Below are positions 33,913 through 43,914 of a DNA stretch of 64,000 nt, piece by piece. How positions within the stretch are numbered: the first letter of the stretch is position 1; every line of letters begins with the position of its first letter. Both the position numbers and the translations under genes were made by a program. The DNA lies in assembly GCF_004343775.1 (NCBI RefSeq), contig NZ_PTXL01000001.1:1240001-1304000 (forward strand), in the 5' to 3' direction. The stretch comes from Burkholderia sp. SRS-46. GTDB taxonomy: Bacteria > Pseudomonadota > Gammaproteobacteria > Burkholderiales > Burkholderiaceae. The notes under the pieces are model-generated. The model made no database searches, was not told the origin of the DNA, and was given only the letters and a program-made list of their open reading frames with translations.

Positions 33913-34370
33913 CCAAGAAAAACACCGACGTGCTGCTGATCGGCGGCCTTGCGCTCGCGGCCGTCTTCATGATGGGCCGCACGCGCACGGCGGCCGCCGC
34001 CGGCACGCAGGGCGTCGCGCGGCCCGTGCGCACGACGGGCGGCTTGCCGTGGGGCTTCACGGGCCTGCCGTCCGGCCGTGTCATCGGCGCGATCACGGGC
34101 GGCTCGAATTCGCCCGATCTGGTCGCTGGCGCCACGCCGGGCGGATCGACGGGCGGGTTCTTCAGCACGATCGATGCGGTCGACAACGCGAGCGCGGCCG
34201 TGCAGTCGCAGTATTCGCCGCTGCTCTCCGGACCGGTCGGGCTGCTGCCGGGTGGGTCGAACTGGCTCAACGCAGTCGGCGGGGCGCAGTCGACGTTCTA
34301 CCTGCCCGATCTGGTGAACCCGATGCAGGACGCCTACGCGGGCTTCGATAACCCGAACAACTACGGTTGA
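33909..34370 (+). CDS. Virion-operon membrane protein (153 aa)
   Basis: Protein of 153 residues with an N-terminal membrane helix (TDVLLIGGLALAAVFMMG, residues 6-23) and a glycine/serine/proline-rich body (TTGGLPWGFTGLPSGRVIG, GGSTGGFFSTIDAVDN). ATGA overlap with the lysin gene. No family recognised; the reversed orientation (N-anchor) distinguishes it from the C-anchored proteins upstream. Confidence 0.62.
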   Translation: MTKKNTDVLLIGGLALAAVFMMGRTRTAAAAGTQGVARPVRTTGGLPWGFTGLPSGRVIGAITGGSNSPDLVAGATPGGSTGGFFSTIDAVDNASAAVQSQYSPLLSGPVGLLPGGSNWLNAVGGAQSTFYLPDLVNPMQDAYAGFDNPNNYG

Positions 34371-34375
34371 TCGAC

Positions 34376-34726
34376 ATGGCTATGTCGGACGACCTGAAGT
34401 TCAAGCTGATCGTGACGGCCGTCGGCGCGGCGCTGGTCTACGTCGCCGCACGCAAGGTCGGCAACGGACTGAGCAGCGCAGGACAAGGTGCGATCGACAC
34501 GCTGTCGAGCTGGGCGACGGATGCAGGAAACGCGGTGTCGAGCGCGGTCAACAGCGTGGAGAACGCGGCCGGTGAGGGCGTGACGTTCATCGCGAATCTG
34601 CCGGATATGACGTGGCAGAACATGCAGGCCTACGCCGACCAGCGTTTGCAGAACGATCTCACGCGGCAGCCGAGCAGGATGCCGTTCCAACAGTCCGCGT
34701 GGGATGGTGTACCGATGGGCTTATAG
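34376..34726 (+). CDS. Virion-operon membrane protein (116 aa)
   Basis: Protein of 116 residues with one N-terminal hydrophobic helix (KLIVTAVGAALVYVAARKVG) and an amphipathic alanine/serine helix region (SWATDAGNAVSSAVNSVENAAGEG). The start could be TTG 34367 (overlapping the previous stop), ATG 34376 or ATG 34382; no ribosome site decides. No family recognised. Downstream, 34727-34810 holds two G-rich ribosome-site-like stretches and only a 14-codon frame. Confidence 0.58.
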   Translation: MAMSDDLKFKLIVTAVGAALVYVAARKVGNGLSSAGQGAIDTLSSWATDAGNAVSSAVNSVENAAGEGVTFIANLPDMTWQNMQAYADQRLQNDLTRQPSRMPFQQSAWDGVPMGL

Positions 34727-34810
34727 GGAGGGCGTATGCAGTCGCATCAGTTTTTTCCGAAGGTGGTGCATCCGAAGTGATGCGCCGGTAATCATCAACA
34801 GGGAGGGTGT

Positions 34811-34984
34811 ATGTCGTTTCTGGATCGTTTGAAGGAACCGAGCACGGGCGCGGGTTTGGCGGTGCTGACCGGCGCGGCCGCGCAGCTCGGCGCGAACCCG
34901 TCGAAGGTCGGCGCAATTGCCGCGCTGATTCAGGCGCTGCTCGGCGCGGTGGCGGTGTTCGTGCCGGAAAAGGCAGGTAGCTGA
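34811..34984 (+). CDS. Holin-like small membrane protein (57 aa)
   Basis: Protein of 57 residues with hydrophobic stretches (GLAVLTGAAAQLG and VGAIAALIQALLGAVAVFVP) and charged ends, like small phage holins that form membrane lesions for lysis. GGGAGG lies 7 nt before ATG 34811. Its stop shares a base with the next ATG, and the next gene is spanin-like, which supports a lysis role, though the lysin itself is 0.9 kb upstream. Confidence 0.55.
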   Translation: MSFLDRLKEPSTGAGLAVLTGAAAQLGANPSKVGAIAALIQALLGAVAVFVPEKAGS

Positions 34985-35190
34985 TGGACGGCGCGGTGCT
35001 GGTGCAGATCGTCACGGCCGTCTGTTCGTCGGGCGCGGTCTACGCCGGCATCCGCGCGGACATCAGGGCGATGAAGGATCACAACGCGCGCCAAGATCGC
35101 GAGATCGAGCGCGCGCATTCGCGGATTGATCGACAACTCGAAGGGAGGAAGCACCATGGCAACGCGCAAGCGGCGCACGCCGGCTCGTGA
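34984..35190 (+). CDS. Spanin (Rz-like) or membrane-anchored coiled-coil protein (68 aa)
   Basis: Protein of 68 residues with an N-terminal membrane helix (VLVQIVTAVCSSGAVYAGI) and a charged coiled-coil-like body (DIRAMKDHNARQDREIERAHSRIDRQ), the design of an inner-membrane spanin. A matching outer-membrane lipoprotein was not found inside it. Its 3' end contains the start of the basic peptide gene in another frame. Assigned by architecture and place only. Confidence 0.5.
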   Translation: MDGAVLVQIVTAVCSSGAVYAGIRADIRAMKDHNARQDREIERAHSRIDRQLEGRKHHGNAQAAHAGS

Positions 35191-35224
35191 CAGCAAGGGC
35201 CGATTCAAGCGGAAGAAGCGGTAA
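35156..35224 (+). CDS. Tiny highly basic peptide (22 aa), candidate DNA-binding virion peptide
   Basis: Peptide of 22 residues, 11 of them Arg or Lys (MATRKRR.., ..GRFKRKKR), with GGGAGG 7-8 nt before ATG 35156. It overlaps the end of the spanin-like gene in a different frame and is followed at once by a terminator. Such peptides condense or neutralise packaged DNA in small phages (for example J of phiX174). That role is inferred from charge and length. Confidence 0.5.
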   Translation: MATRKRRTPARDSKGRFKRKKR

Positions 35225-35228
35225 CGAA

Positions 35229-35250
35229 AAACCCGGCCGAGGCCGGGTTT
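35229..35250. terminator. Terminator at end of virion operon (bidirectional)
   Basis: A perfect 10-bp inverted repeat (AAACCCGGCC / GGCCGGGTTT) around GA gives a strong hairpin with A before and T after, so it can stop the rightward virion operon and the leftward regulator gene, which ends at 35257. Confidence 0.85.
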
Positions 35251-35256
35251 CGTGTT

Positions 35257-35622
35257 TCAGGCGCTGCGCCGCGGCGCTACCTCGGTGAGTATGTTCAGTT
35301 CCAGCTGCGCGAGCGCCGGGTACTGGATGATCGGGTCATTGGCCGCGCACGGCGTCGCAGCTGCCAGCATGGCGCACACGCGCACTGACGCTCGGGCGTC
35401 ACGTATAGCCCAGGTCATTTCACGGACGCGGTGCCAGTGCTCGAATTCGCGCAAGCGCAGCAGCTCCGGCACCCAGAATGGCAGGCGCGCCCGGCCGGTG
35501 AGCCAGTCGTGTATACATCGCTCGGACCGGCGCAGCGCGCGCGCCAGCTGCTTGAGCGTGCGGCCGGACGCGTAGTGTCGGAATTCGGCCGGGTTCCCGT
35601 ATCGGAGGTTCGGAAATTTCAT
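35257..35622 (-). CDS. Helix-turn-helix regulator at right end of prophage
   Basis: Protein of 121 residues with a helix-turn-helix near the N-terminus (RTLKQLARALRRSERCIHDWLTGRARLP, residues ~20-47) followed by FWVPELLRLREFEHWHR. This type is common in filamentous-phage and other prophages, next to integration or replication control genes. ATG 35622 is preferred over an upstream ATG because AGGA stands 8 nt before it. It faces the virion operon and lies 110 bp from attR. It might control copy number, excision or the virion operon; the sequence does not tell which. Confidence 0.7.
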   Translation of the reverse strand: MKFPNLRYGNPAEFRHYASGRTLKQLARALRRSERCIHDWLTGRARLPFWVPELLRLREFEHWHRVREMTWAIRDARASVRVCAMLAAATPCAANDPIIQYPALAQLELNILTEVAPRRSA

Positions 35623-35642
35623 TCTTTTTATCCTCAAATAAA

Positions 35643-35668
35643 AAAGACCGGGACGGAGCCCGGTCTTT
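35643..35668. terminator. Hairpin upstream of the right-end regulator
   Basis: Perfect 10-bp inverted repeat AAAGACCGGG / CCCGGTCTTT with a 6-nt loop, with A residues to the left. On the minus strand it would be followed by a T-run, so it could stop leftward transcription entering from the host, leaving the regulator gene to its own signals; it could also act as a 5' leader structure. Confidence 0.6.
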
Positions 35669-35731
35669 CGATACTGCTTTGAAACCAAAGGAAAATTAAC
35701 TAGGGTCGATTCTGAGGGGGTCCCGCGATTT

Positions 35732-35759
35732 AACTTCGATAATTGAGATTATGTCAACT
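35732..35759 (+). other. attR: dif-like Xer site at right prophage end
   Basis: A 28-bp site: XerC-side half AACTTCGATAA, centre TTGAGA, XerD-side half TTATGTCAACT (9 of 11 like the E. coli XerD half). It shares CGATAATTGAGA with attL in the same orientation. The right half would be chromosomal, the left half phage-derived. Confidence 0.7.
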
Positions 35760-36094
35760 TACAGAAACCTCTCGTTCAGTGAATCATCAGCCAAGCCTTA
35801 ATCTCAACCGATCCGCGTTTTCAGGACAGCGTGGCCCCCATTCCAGCGCGTTCGCAGAACTCGCCGAGGTCGTCGGGTATGCGCCCGAGGATTTGGGGCA
35901 CGTCGTCCGGTTCGGCGAGAGCAATGTGGTGCCTGGCGCGCGCAATATCGTGATCGGTTGTCATCTCGCCGATCAGCTGGCGTCTAGTGTGCTACCGGCC
36001 GACACGATCGTCCCGCGGGTTCGTCACCGGCATGCGCGGCGGATCTGCGGTTTCGCAGAAACGCACGCGCATGCCCCGACAAAGGTTGTCGCGC
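35760..36094. other. Gene-poor stretch right of attR with one small frame
   Basis: No convincing gene. A leftward frame at 35964-35821 (47 residues, MTTDHDIARARHHIALAEPD and on) has gene-like composition but no strong ribosome site and no family; it may be a remnant. A rightward frame across the same bases is probably its shadow. Confidence 0.3.
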
Positions 36095-37225
36095 CTACCT
36101 CAGGTCATTGGCAAACCGGTTCGTATAACCAAGGGTACCAACGCCGCCGATGGAGTTGCACGTTGACGACGCAGCGCCGGGCGGGCAATCGACGTCACGG
36201 TCCAACGACCAGAAATGGACGCCCACGAGCCCGTTCTGTTTCACGAACGCGGAAACGGTGTCGACATCCGCGGGTGTGAAGGTTTCACCGGCCACATCGT
36301 TACCGCCAATCATCGGCGTCAGTTCCATCTGACTGTACGGTACGCCCCAGTGATCGTGCAGGTTCAGGGCCGCCTGAATGGCCGACTGTCCCATCTGGCA
36401 GGTACCGTTCGCGACCACGCAGTTCCACGAACTCGCCGAACCGTAGTCCATCGTCATCAGGTTGATGGTGTAGTTCTTCAGGCCGTACGTCTGGATAGCC
36501 TGCATGACCCAATCACCATAGATGTTGAAGCTGTCCGGTGCGCTGGGGCCCCACGAACCGGCCGTGACCGCGCCCTGCTGGGAAGGCGCAAGCGTCGCCA
36601 GCGTGAAGCTGAAACGCAGATTCGGATAGTTCTTCTGCGCCACGGCCACCCGCTGCACCAGATCGTTGATCACCTGTTGCGACTGCCCTGCCTCGATGTC
36701 GAAATCGATCCCTACGAGGTTGTTGGACGCATAACGATTGATGAAAGTCGCCATGCCGGCATCGGTGCCGCACGTGAACGAGCCCGCTGCGCCGCCGGTA
36801 GAAATCACGTAATTCACGTTGGCCGCGGCGAACAGCGGCACGTTCGCGGCGGCCATCGACCCGCCGTCGACGCCGGCCCAGTTCTCGCTGCCGCATTCGC
36901 CGGTTGCAAACGCAAGCGTCAGCGCACGAGTTTTGGCCGGAAGCACCGACAGAACGGGGCTGAATTGACCGGTGACGTTCGACGATATGACGTTCGTGTT
37001 CCAGTTCAACGAAATCCCCACGTCCTTGTACGGGCTGTACAGGAACGCCGGTGCCACGCCAGTACCCGCCCTGCCCGGCGACGTCGTCGCCGACGCGCGT
37101 GACGACACAGCCGAAGGCGTTGTCGTCGTGGCGGCGCCGGCGCCGAGAGATGAACACGCCAACAGGAGAACCGACGCGATACCCAGGATCGATCGCCGCA
37201 TGATTCCGCATTGCTCCTTCTTCAT
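36095..37225 (-). CDS. Secreted GH18 chitinase-like protein
   Basis: Protein of 376 residues with a signal peptide (RRSILGIASVLLLACSS; the Cys may be a lipobox) and a serine/threonine-rich linker before a GH18 barrel. The catalytic strand reads NLVGIDFDIEAG, so the last DxDxE part of the family motif DxxDxDxE is present with the acid Glu, while the first Asp is Val. Further barrel landmarks are INLMTMDYG and HFWSLDRD. It probably cleaves or binds N-acetylglucosamine polymers outside the cell. ATG 37225 is used; ATG 37201 with AAGGAG upstream is an alternative. It lies just outside attR. Confidence 0.85.
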   Translation of the reverse strand: MKKEQCGIMRRSILGIASVLLLACSSLGAGAATTTTPSAVSSRASATTSPGRAGTGVAPAFLYSPYKDVGISLNWNTNVISSNVTGQFSPVLSVLPAKTRALTLAFATGECGSENWAGVDGGSMAAANVPLFAAANVNYVISTGGAAGSFTCGTDAGMATFINRYASNNLVGIDFDIEAGQSQQVINDLVQRVAVAQKNYPNLRFSFTLATLAPSQQGAVTAGSWGPSAPDSFNIYGDWVMQAIQTYGLKNYTINLMTMDYGSASSWNCVVANGTCQMGQSAIQAALNLHDHWGVPYSQMELTPMIGGNDVAGETFTPADVDTVSAFVKQNGLVGVHFWSLDRDVDCPPGAASSTCNSIGGVGTLGYTNRFANDLR

Positions 37226-37764
37226 TGCCCTGCCCTCATTGAATGGGTTGATTGACTTCCAGTACGTCCCGGACGTGGCGAGTCAGTACCTCCGCCGCGT
37301 GGCTTGCCGCCGCACCCAGCGTGAAGAACAAGGCGAGCGAAAGCGAACAAGCCGGTGGCGTGCGCCCAGCTTCCCTTTTGAAACTTGCCTTCGGTAAATT
37401 CGACTTGAGTCACGGCCGACCCTTGAATTGACAACGTGCTGCCCGGGTCGCGCCTTGATGAATTTAAGAATGGAAAATGCGATCGGCATTCTGGATGCCG
37501 AAATCGGAAGCAAATTTTTTATAATTGACGCTTTCGATACGCTACCGCGGCGGCCTGTGCTGGCGAGACAGCACCCCACCTCGAACCGGTTCGAGGCTGG
37601 ACGTTCTGGATAATTACGAATCGACCCATCTCACCCAAACGCCCTGCCTGAAACCCTTTTGCGCCAAAACAAAAGATAGGCGGCAAAAAAAATAAATCCA
37701 GGAATTTCGGTCGAAAATTTAATTTATAAAATCGATTTTCTGCTCACGACTATTCTCAATCCGA
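37226..37764. other. AT-richer intergenic region upstream of GH18 gene
   Basis: A 539-base region with several AT-rich patches (37505-37530, 37660-37745), markedly unlike its surroundings. It should hold the leftward promoter of the GH18 gene and the end of the psiE-like transcript. A rightward frame at 37458-37613 is not supported by a ribosome site. Nothing else was recognised. Confidence 0.4.
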
Positions 37765-38220
37765 TTACCGGCCACCCGGCACATCGTCAGCCTCATCCGC
37801 CTCGGCCGGAAACCGATGCTGCCCGAACCGCAGAATCAGCACGCCCACGGCAAGCAGCACGATGCCGATCGTCGTCATCAGCATGTGTTCGGGGCTGTCC
37901 GTCACGCCGCGCAGGATCAGGTCCCGCGCGAGCGACGTCATCGCGATATAGAGCGGGAAGCGCACCGGCAACCGACCGAGACGCAGGTAGCGGACGGTCA
38001 TCGCGAGCACCTCCAGATACAGGAACATCAGCAGCAGGTCCGTCAGCGACACCTCGCCGGCCACGACGACCTTCCACGCTTCCTGTCCCATCGCGAACGA
38101 TGTCGCGAGACCGATCACCACGAGCCCGGCAAGCTCGGCTGCATGAAGAAAGCGGTCGAAGCGCCGGCGAATGCGGTCCGCCGCGGTGGCCAGCGGCCGA
38201 GAGGTATTCAGTGTATTCAA
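37765..38220 (-). CDS. PsiE-like membrane protein
   Basis: Inner-membrane protein of 151 residues with four predicted helices (AGLVVIGLATSFAMG, LLLMFLYLEVLAMTVRYL, FPLYIAMTSLARDLIL, IGIVLLAVGVLILRFGQHRFP), fitting the phosphate-starvation-inducible PsiE family in length and segment order. PsiE's function is not established. No in-frame ATG precedes the first helix, so TTG 38220 is used; the ribosome site is not obvious and the start is uncertain. Confidence 0.75.
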   Translation of the reverse strand: MNTLNTSRPLATAADRIRRRFDRFLHAAELAGLVVIGLATSFAMGQEAWKVVVAGEVSLTDLLLMFLYLEVLAMTVRYLRLGRLPVRFPLYIAMTSLARDLILRGVTDSPEHMLMTTIGIVLLAVGVLILRFGQHRFPAEADEADDVPGGR

Positions 38221-38813
38221 CGTGTTGGACGGTGTAAAAGGTGGTTCGACATGCCGGTGCGCGCAAGCAGCGATGGAGCTGCCATCGATTCGTTGTCCAG
38301 ATCAATATCCGTGCTCAAGCACGCTTCACCGATCCCGACTTTCGGTTCGCGCGCCGCGCGGGACCGGCGGACCAGCGGAGGCTGGCCTTGCTCGACCGCC
38401 GCGACATAAACGCGCATCGCTTCCGGCTGCCTCAGCGTGACGCACGTCACCCGATGGCTGCTGCCCTAATCTACTTCACCCGGCACGCCGGCATCAAGAG
38501 CACAGCTGCCGCCCGTCCGCACGCCGATCCGGCAACGAATCAAGCATTCGAATAACAGATCGGCGATCCGGGTTCCAAAGACGCACCGAAGCTGCTAGAT
38601 TGCTTGCGCATCGATGTTCTGCGGCATGCGCCGCGCCGAGCGAGGGCCGCCGGCGTCCGGCGAACGCGCGACGAAATGGCGCGCCCCGGCCGCATGGTTA
38701 AGCCTGTCACACAAGAGAACACAGACGCATGACACACTTTGCCGTTTTGCAACCGCGCTGCATCGATTCGCCGATCCGCGTATCGTATCGGCATCCCTAA
38801 CCGGCACGTTCCG
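38221..38813. other. Divergent intergenic region between psiE-like gene and DyP gene
   Basis: 593 bases without a convincing gene. It must hold the promoters for the leftward psiE-like gene and the rightward DyP-encapsulin operon. I could not fix promoter boxes with confidence. Confidence 0.4.
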
Positions 38814-39860
38814 ATGCAGATACATCCTCCCTCCTCCCAGAACGTCCATAGCCCGCCGACCCGCAACGCGATCTTCCTCGTGGCGACCGTGAACCCGGGC
38901 GCAGACCATGCGGACACGATCCGAGCGTGGTGCGGCGATATCGCCGCCCTCGTCCGTTCGGTCGGCAAGCGCGTGCCGTCCGGCAACCTGTCTTGCGTGT
39001 GCGGCTTCGGCGCCGACGCCTGGGACGCGCTGTTCGGCTCGCCACGGCCCACGGCGCTGCATCCGTTTCGCGAGTTCGGCGCGGGGCAGCGCGTCGCGGT
39101 GGCGACGCCCGGCGACATCCTGCTGCACATCCGCGCCGATGCGATGGACCTGTGCTTCGAGCTCGCGACGCAACTAGTCGGGCGCCTCGGCAGCGCGGTG
39201 AAGGTCGTCGACGAAGTGCATGGCTTCCGCTATTTCGACCAGCGCGCGATGATCGGCTTCGTCGACGGCACGGAGAATCCGAGCGGCGGCGAAGCCGTCG
39301 ACTTCACGGTGATCGGCGACGAGGATGCCGAATTCGCCGGCGGCAGCTACGTGATCGTGCAGAAATACCTGCACGACATGGCCGGATGGAACGCCCTGCC
39401 GGTCGAGACGCAGGAGCGCATCATCGGCCGCACCAAGCTGTCCGACATCGAGCTCGACGCCGCGGTCAAGCCGTCGTCGTCGCACAGTTCGCTGACGACG
39501 CTGGTCGAAAACGGCGAGGAAGTGAAGATCCTGCGCGACAACATGCCGTTCGGCCGCCCCGGCGCGGGCGAGTTCGGCACCTTCTTCATCGGCTATGCAC
39601 GCTCGCCCGCGCCGATCGAACAGATGCTCGAGAACATGTTCGTCGGCCGGCCGCCGGGCAACTACGACCGGCTGCTCGATTACAGCCGAGCGGTAACGGG
39701 CTCGCTGTTCTTCGTGCCGTCGGCCGACCTGCTCGACGCGCTCGCGACGCGCGCCGCACCGGCCGCCGGCGCGGACGAGCCGCCGTCCCCATCGACCGAG
39801 CCGCCGTCCAACGGCTCGCTGAACATCGGATCGCTGAAAGGAGCCCACCCGTATGAATAA
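38814..39860 (+). CDS. DyP-type heme peroxidase, encapsulin cargo
   Basis: Dye-decolourising peroxidase of 348 residues that uses hydrogen peroxide to oxidise organic substrates. It has the GxxDG motif GFVDGTENP (D151, distal acid), a probable proximal heme His (H224 in KPSSSHSSL) and the conserved Arg in ILRDNMPFG (R241). The C-terminus carries GSLNIGSLKG (residues ~334-343) after a proline-rich linker, the classic targeting peptide for loading into encapsulin shells. It overlaps the encapsulin gene by 8 nt, so cargo and shell are made together. ATG 38814 is chosen because the frame upstream shows no DyP-like sequence. Confidence 0.93.
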   Translation: MQIHPPSSQNVHSPPTRNAIFLVATVNPGADHADTIRAWCGDIAALVRSVGKRVPSGNLSCVCGFGADAWDALFGSPRPTALHPFREFGAGQRVAVATPGDILLHIRADAMDLCFELATQLVGRLGSAVKVVDEVHGFRYFDQRAMIGFVDGTENPSGGEAVDFTVIGDEDAEFAGGSYVIVQKYLHDMAGWNALPVETQERIIGRTKLSDIELDAAVKPSSSHSSLTTLVENGEEVKILRDNMPFGRPGAGEFGTFFIGYARSPAPIEQMLENMFVGRPPGNYDRLLDYSRAVTGSLFFVPSADLLDALATRAAPAAGADEPPSPSTEPPSNGSLNIGSLKGAHPYE

Positions 39861-40662
39861 CCTGCACCGCGAACTCGCCCCGATCTCGTCGGCCGCCTGG
39901 TCGCAAATCGAAGAGGAAGTGGCCCGCACCTTCAAGCGGTCGGTCGCGGGCCGGCGCGTGGTCGACGTCGACGGCCCCGGCGGCACCGAACTGTCGGGCG
40001 TCGGCACCGGCCACCTGCTCGACCTCGACGCGCCGCGCGAGCAGGTCGGCGCTAGGCTGCGCGAGGTCAAGGCGCTCGTCGAGCTGACCGTGCCGTTCGA
40101 ACTCCGGCGCGATGCGATCGACAGCGTCGCGCGCGGCGCGCGCGACGCCGACTGGCAGCCCGCGAAGGACGCCGCGCAGCGCCTCGCGTTCGTCGAGGAC
40201 GGCGCGATCTTCGACGGCTATGCGGCCGCGGGCATCGCCGGCATCCGCGAAGCCTCGTCGAACCGCACGCTCACGCTGCCGGCCGACGTGCGCGACTATC
40301 CCGCCGCGATCGGCGAAGCGCTCGAAGCGCTGCGGCTCGCGGGCGTCGACGGCCCCTATTCCGTGCTGCTCGGCGCGGACGCGTACACGGCGCTCGGCGA
40401 AGCGCGCGAGCACGGCTATCCGGTCATCGACCACATCAAGCGGATCGTCAGCGGCGAGATCATCTGGGCGCCCGCGATCACCGGTGGCTGCGTGCTGTCG
40501 ACGCGCGGCGGCGATTTCGCGCTGCACCTCGGTGAAGACGTGTCGATCGGCTATCGCAGCCACAACGACGACGTCGTGCGCCTGTACCTGCGCGAAACCT
40601 TCACGTTCCTGATGCTGACGAGCGAAGCATCGGTCGCGGTGGCACCCCAGCCGGCCGCATAA
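39853..40662 (+). CDS. Encapsulin shell protein (family 1)
   Basis: HK97-fold shell protein of 269 residues, the length of T=1 family-1 encapsulins, which assemble as 60-mers. Family landmarks are NLHRELAPISSAAWSQIEEE at the start, RRVVDVDGP, RDAIDSVARGARDADW, FVEDGAIFDGYAAAGIAGI, LLGADAYTAL, HIKRIV and IGYRSHNDDVVRLYLRETFTFLM. It would enclose the DyP peroxidase encoded just upstream, forming an oxidative-stress nanocompartment. It is related in fold to tailed-phage capsids but not to the jelly-roll capsid of the prophage in this window. Confidence 0.95.
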   Translation: MNNLHRELAPISSAAWSQIEEEVARTFKRSVAGRRVVDVDGPGGTELSGVGTGHLLDLDAPREQVGARLREVKALVELTVPFELRRDAIDSVARGARDADWQPAKDAAQRLAFVEDGAIFDGYAAAGIAGIREASSNRTLTLPADVRDYPAAIGEALEALRLAGVDGPYSVLLGADAYTALGEAREHGYPVIDHIKRIVSGEIIWAPAITGGCVLSTRGGDFALHLGEDVSIGYRSHNDDVVRLYLRETFTFLMLTSEASVAVAPQPAA

Positions 40663-40676
40663 CCCGCATTCCCGGC

Positions 40677-40702
40677 GACACGGACGCACGATCGTCCGTG
40701 TC
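40677..40702 (+). terminator. Hairpin after encapsulin gene
   Basis: Inverted repeat GACACGGACG / CGTCCGTGTC with loop CACGAT, 14 nt after the encapsulin stop. There is no T-run, so it is either a weak terminator or an RNA-stabilising stem. The remaining ~380 bases to 41084 hold no gene and should carry the promoter of the Clp ATPase. Confidence 0.55.
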
Positions 40703-41084
40703 GTCGCTGCCCTGCATCACCCCTCCCCCTTCCCCAACTGCCGCATCGCGCCCGCTGCCATGTGCGGCATTCGCACGACGAAACCTGACGCCCGCGTATT
40801 CGTCTGTACTCCATTCCACCGCGCAGCACGCGCGCAGCGCCCGCACAAGGGTGCAATTCACCCGCCACGACAGGCCGAACTGTGCCTTGGATGGCATCCG
40901 TCGATCCGCTATTTTTTGCACGTAGTCATGGTGATGCAGCGGGCGTCGTAAAGCACGCGCGTTCCCGTCGTCGGCGCATGCGCATCGCGCCGTCACGCGA
41001 GCGACGTCGGGCCGGCGCGTGCCGTGCCGCACCGCATCGTCCATTGCCCCATCGACCTCTCCCACCGACAGGAGCCGCCCCACA

Positions 41085-43766
<2,682 letters not shown>

Positions 43767-43914
43767 CGCGGCCCGCCGCGAATCGAGCGGCGCGCGCCCC
43801 CGCACGCGCCGCTGGCGCCGCCCCGCCCTCGCGCGGCGGCGCCGAACCCGGCCGCCATGCGGCCTAACCCGAGCCGCGCTCCGGCCTGTCCGGAGCGGCT
43901 CACGGAGCATTCAA

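Larger units (their letters stand above)
24702..35759. mobile_element. Corticovirus-like (double-jelly-roll) prophage, dif-integrated
   Basis: An 11.0 kb element bounded by dif-like sites, close to the ~10 kb genome of PM2. It has a leftward repressor, a rightward replication/packaging block ending at a terminator (25306-29516), a rightward virion and lysis block (29575-35224) and a leftward regulator at the right end. Hallmarks are a PM2 P2-like capsid protein (29835), a P9-like packaging ATPase (28826), an HUH replication initiator (26241) and a string of single-helix membrane proteins expected of a virus with an internal membrane. There is no integrase, terminase, portal or tail gene. All genes look intact, so the prophage may be active. 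Confidence 0.88.

Noticed and set aside
34736..34780. 14-codon frame after the 34376 gene
   Set aside because: Too short and without a fold; the G-rich site before it may only be leftover spacing.
37458..37613. Rightward frame in the AT-rich region before the GH18 gene
   Set aside because: No ribosome site and no recognisable family; it crosses an apparent promoter region.
40882..40909. Possible heat-shock (sigma-32) promoter before the Clp ATPase: CTTGGA, 14 nt, CCGCTATT
   Set aside because: Only about half of the -10 consensus matches, so it is not reported as a feature.
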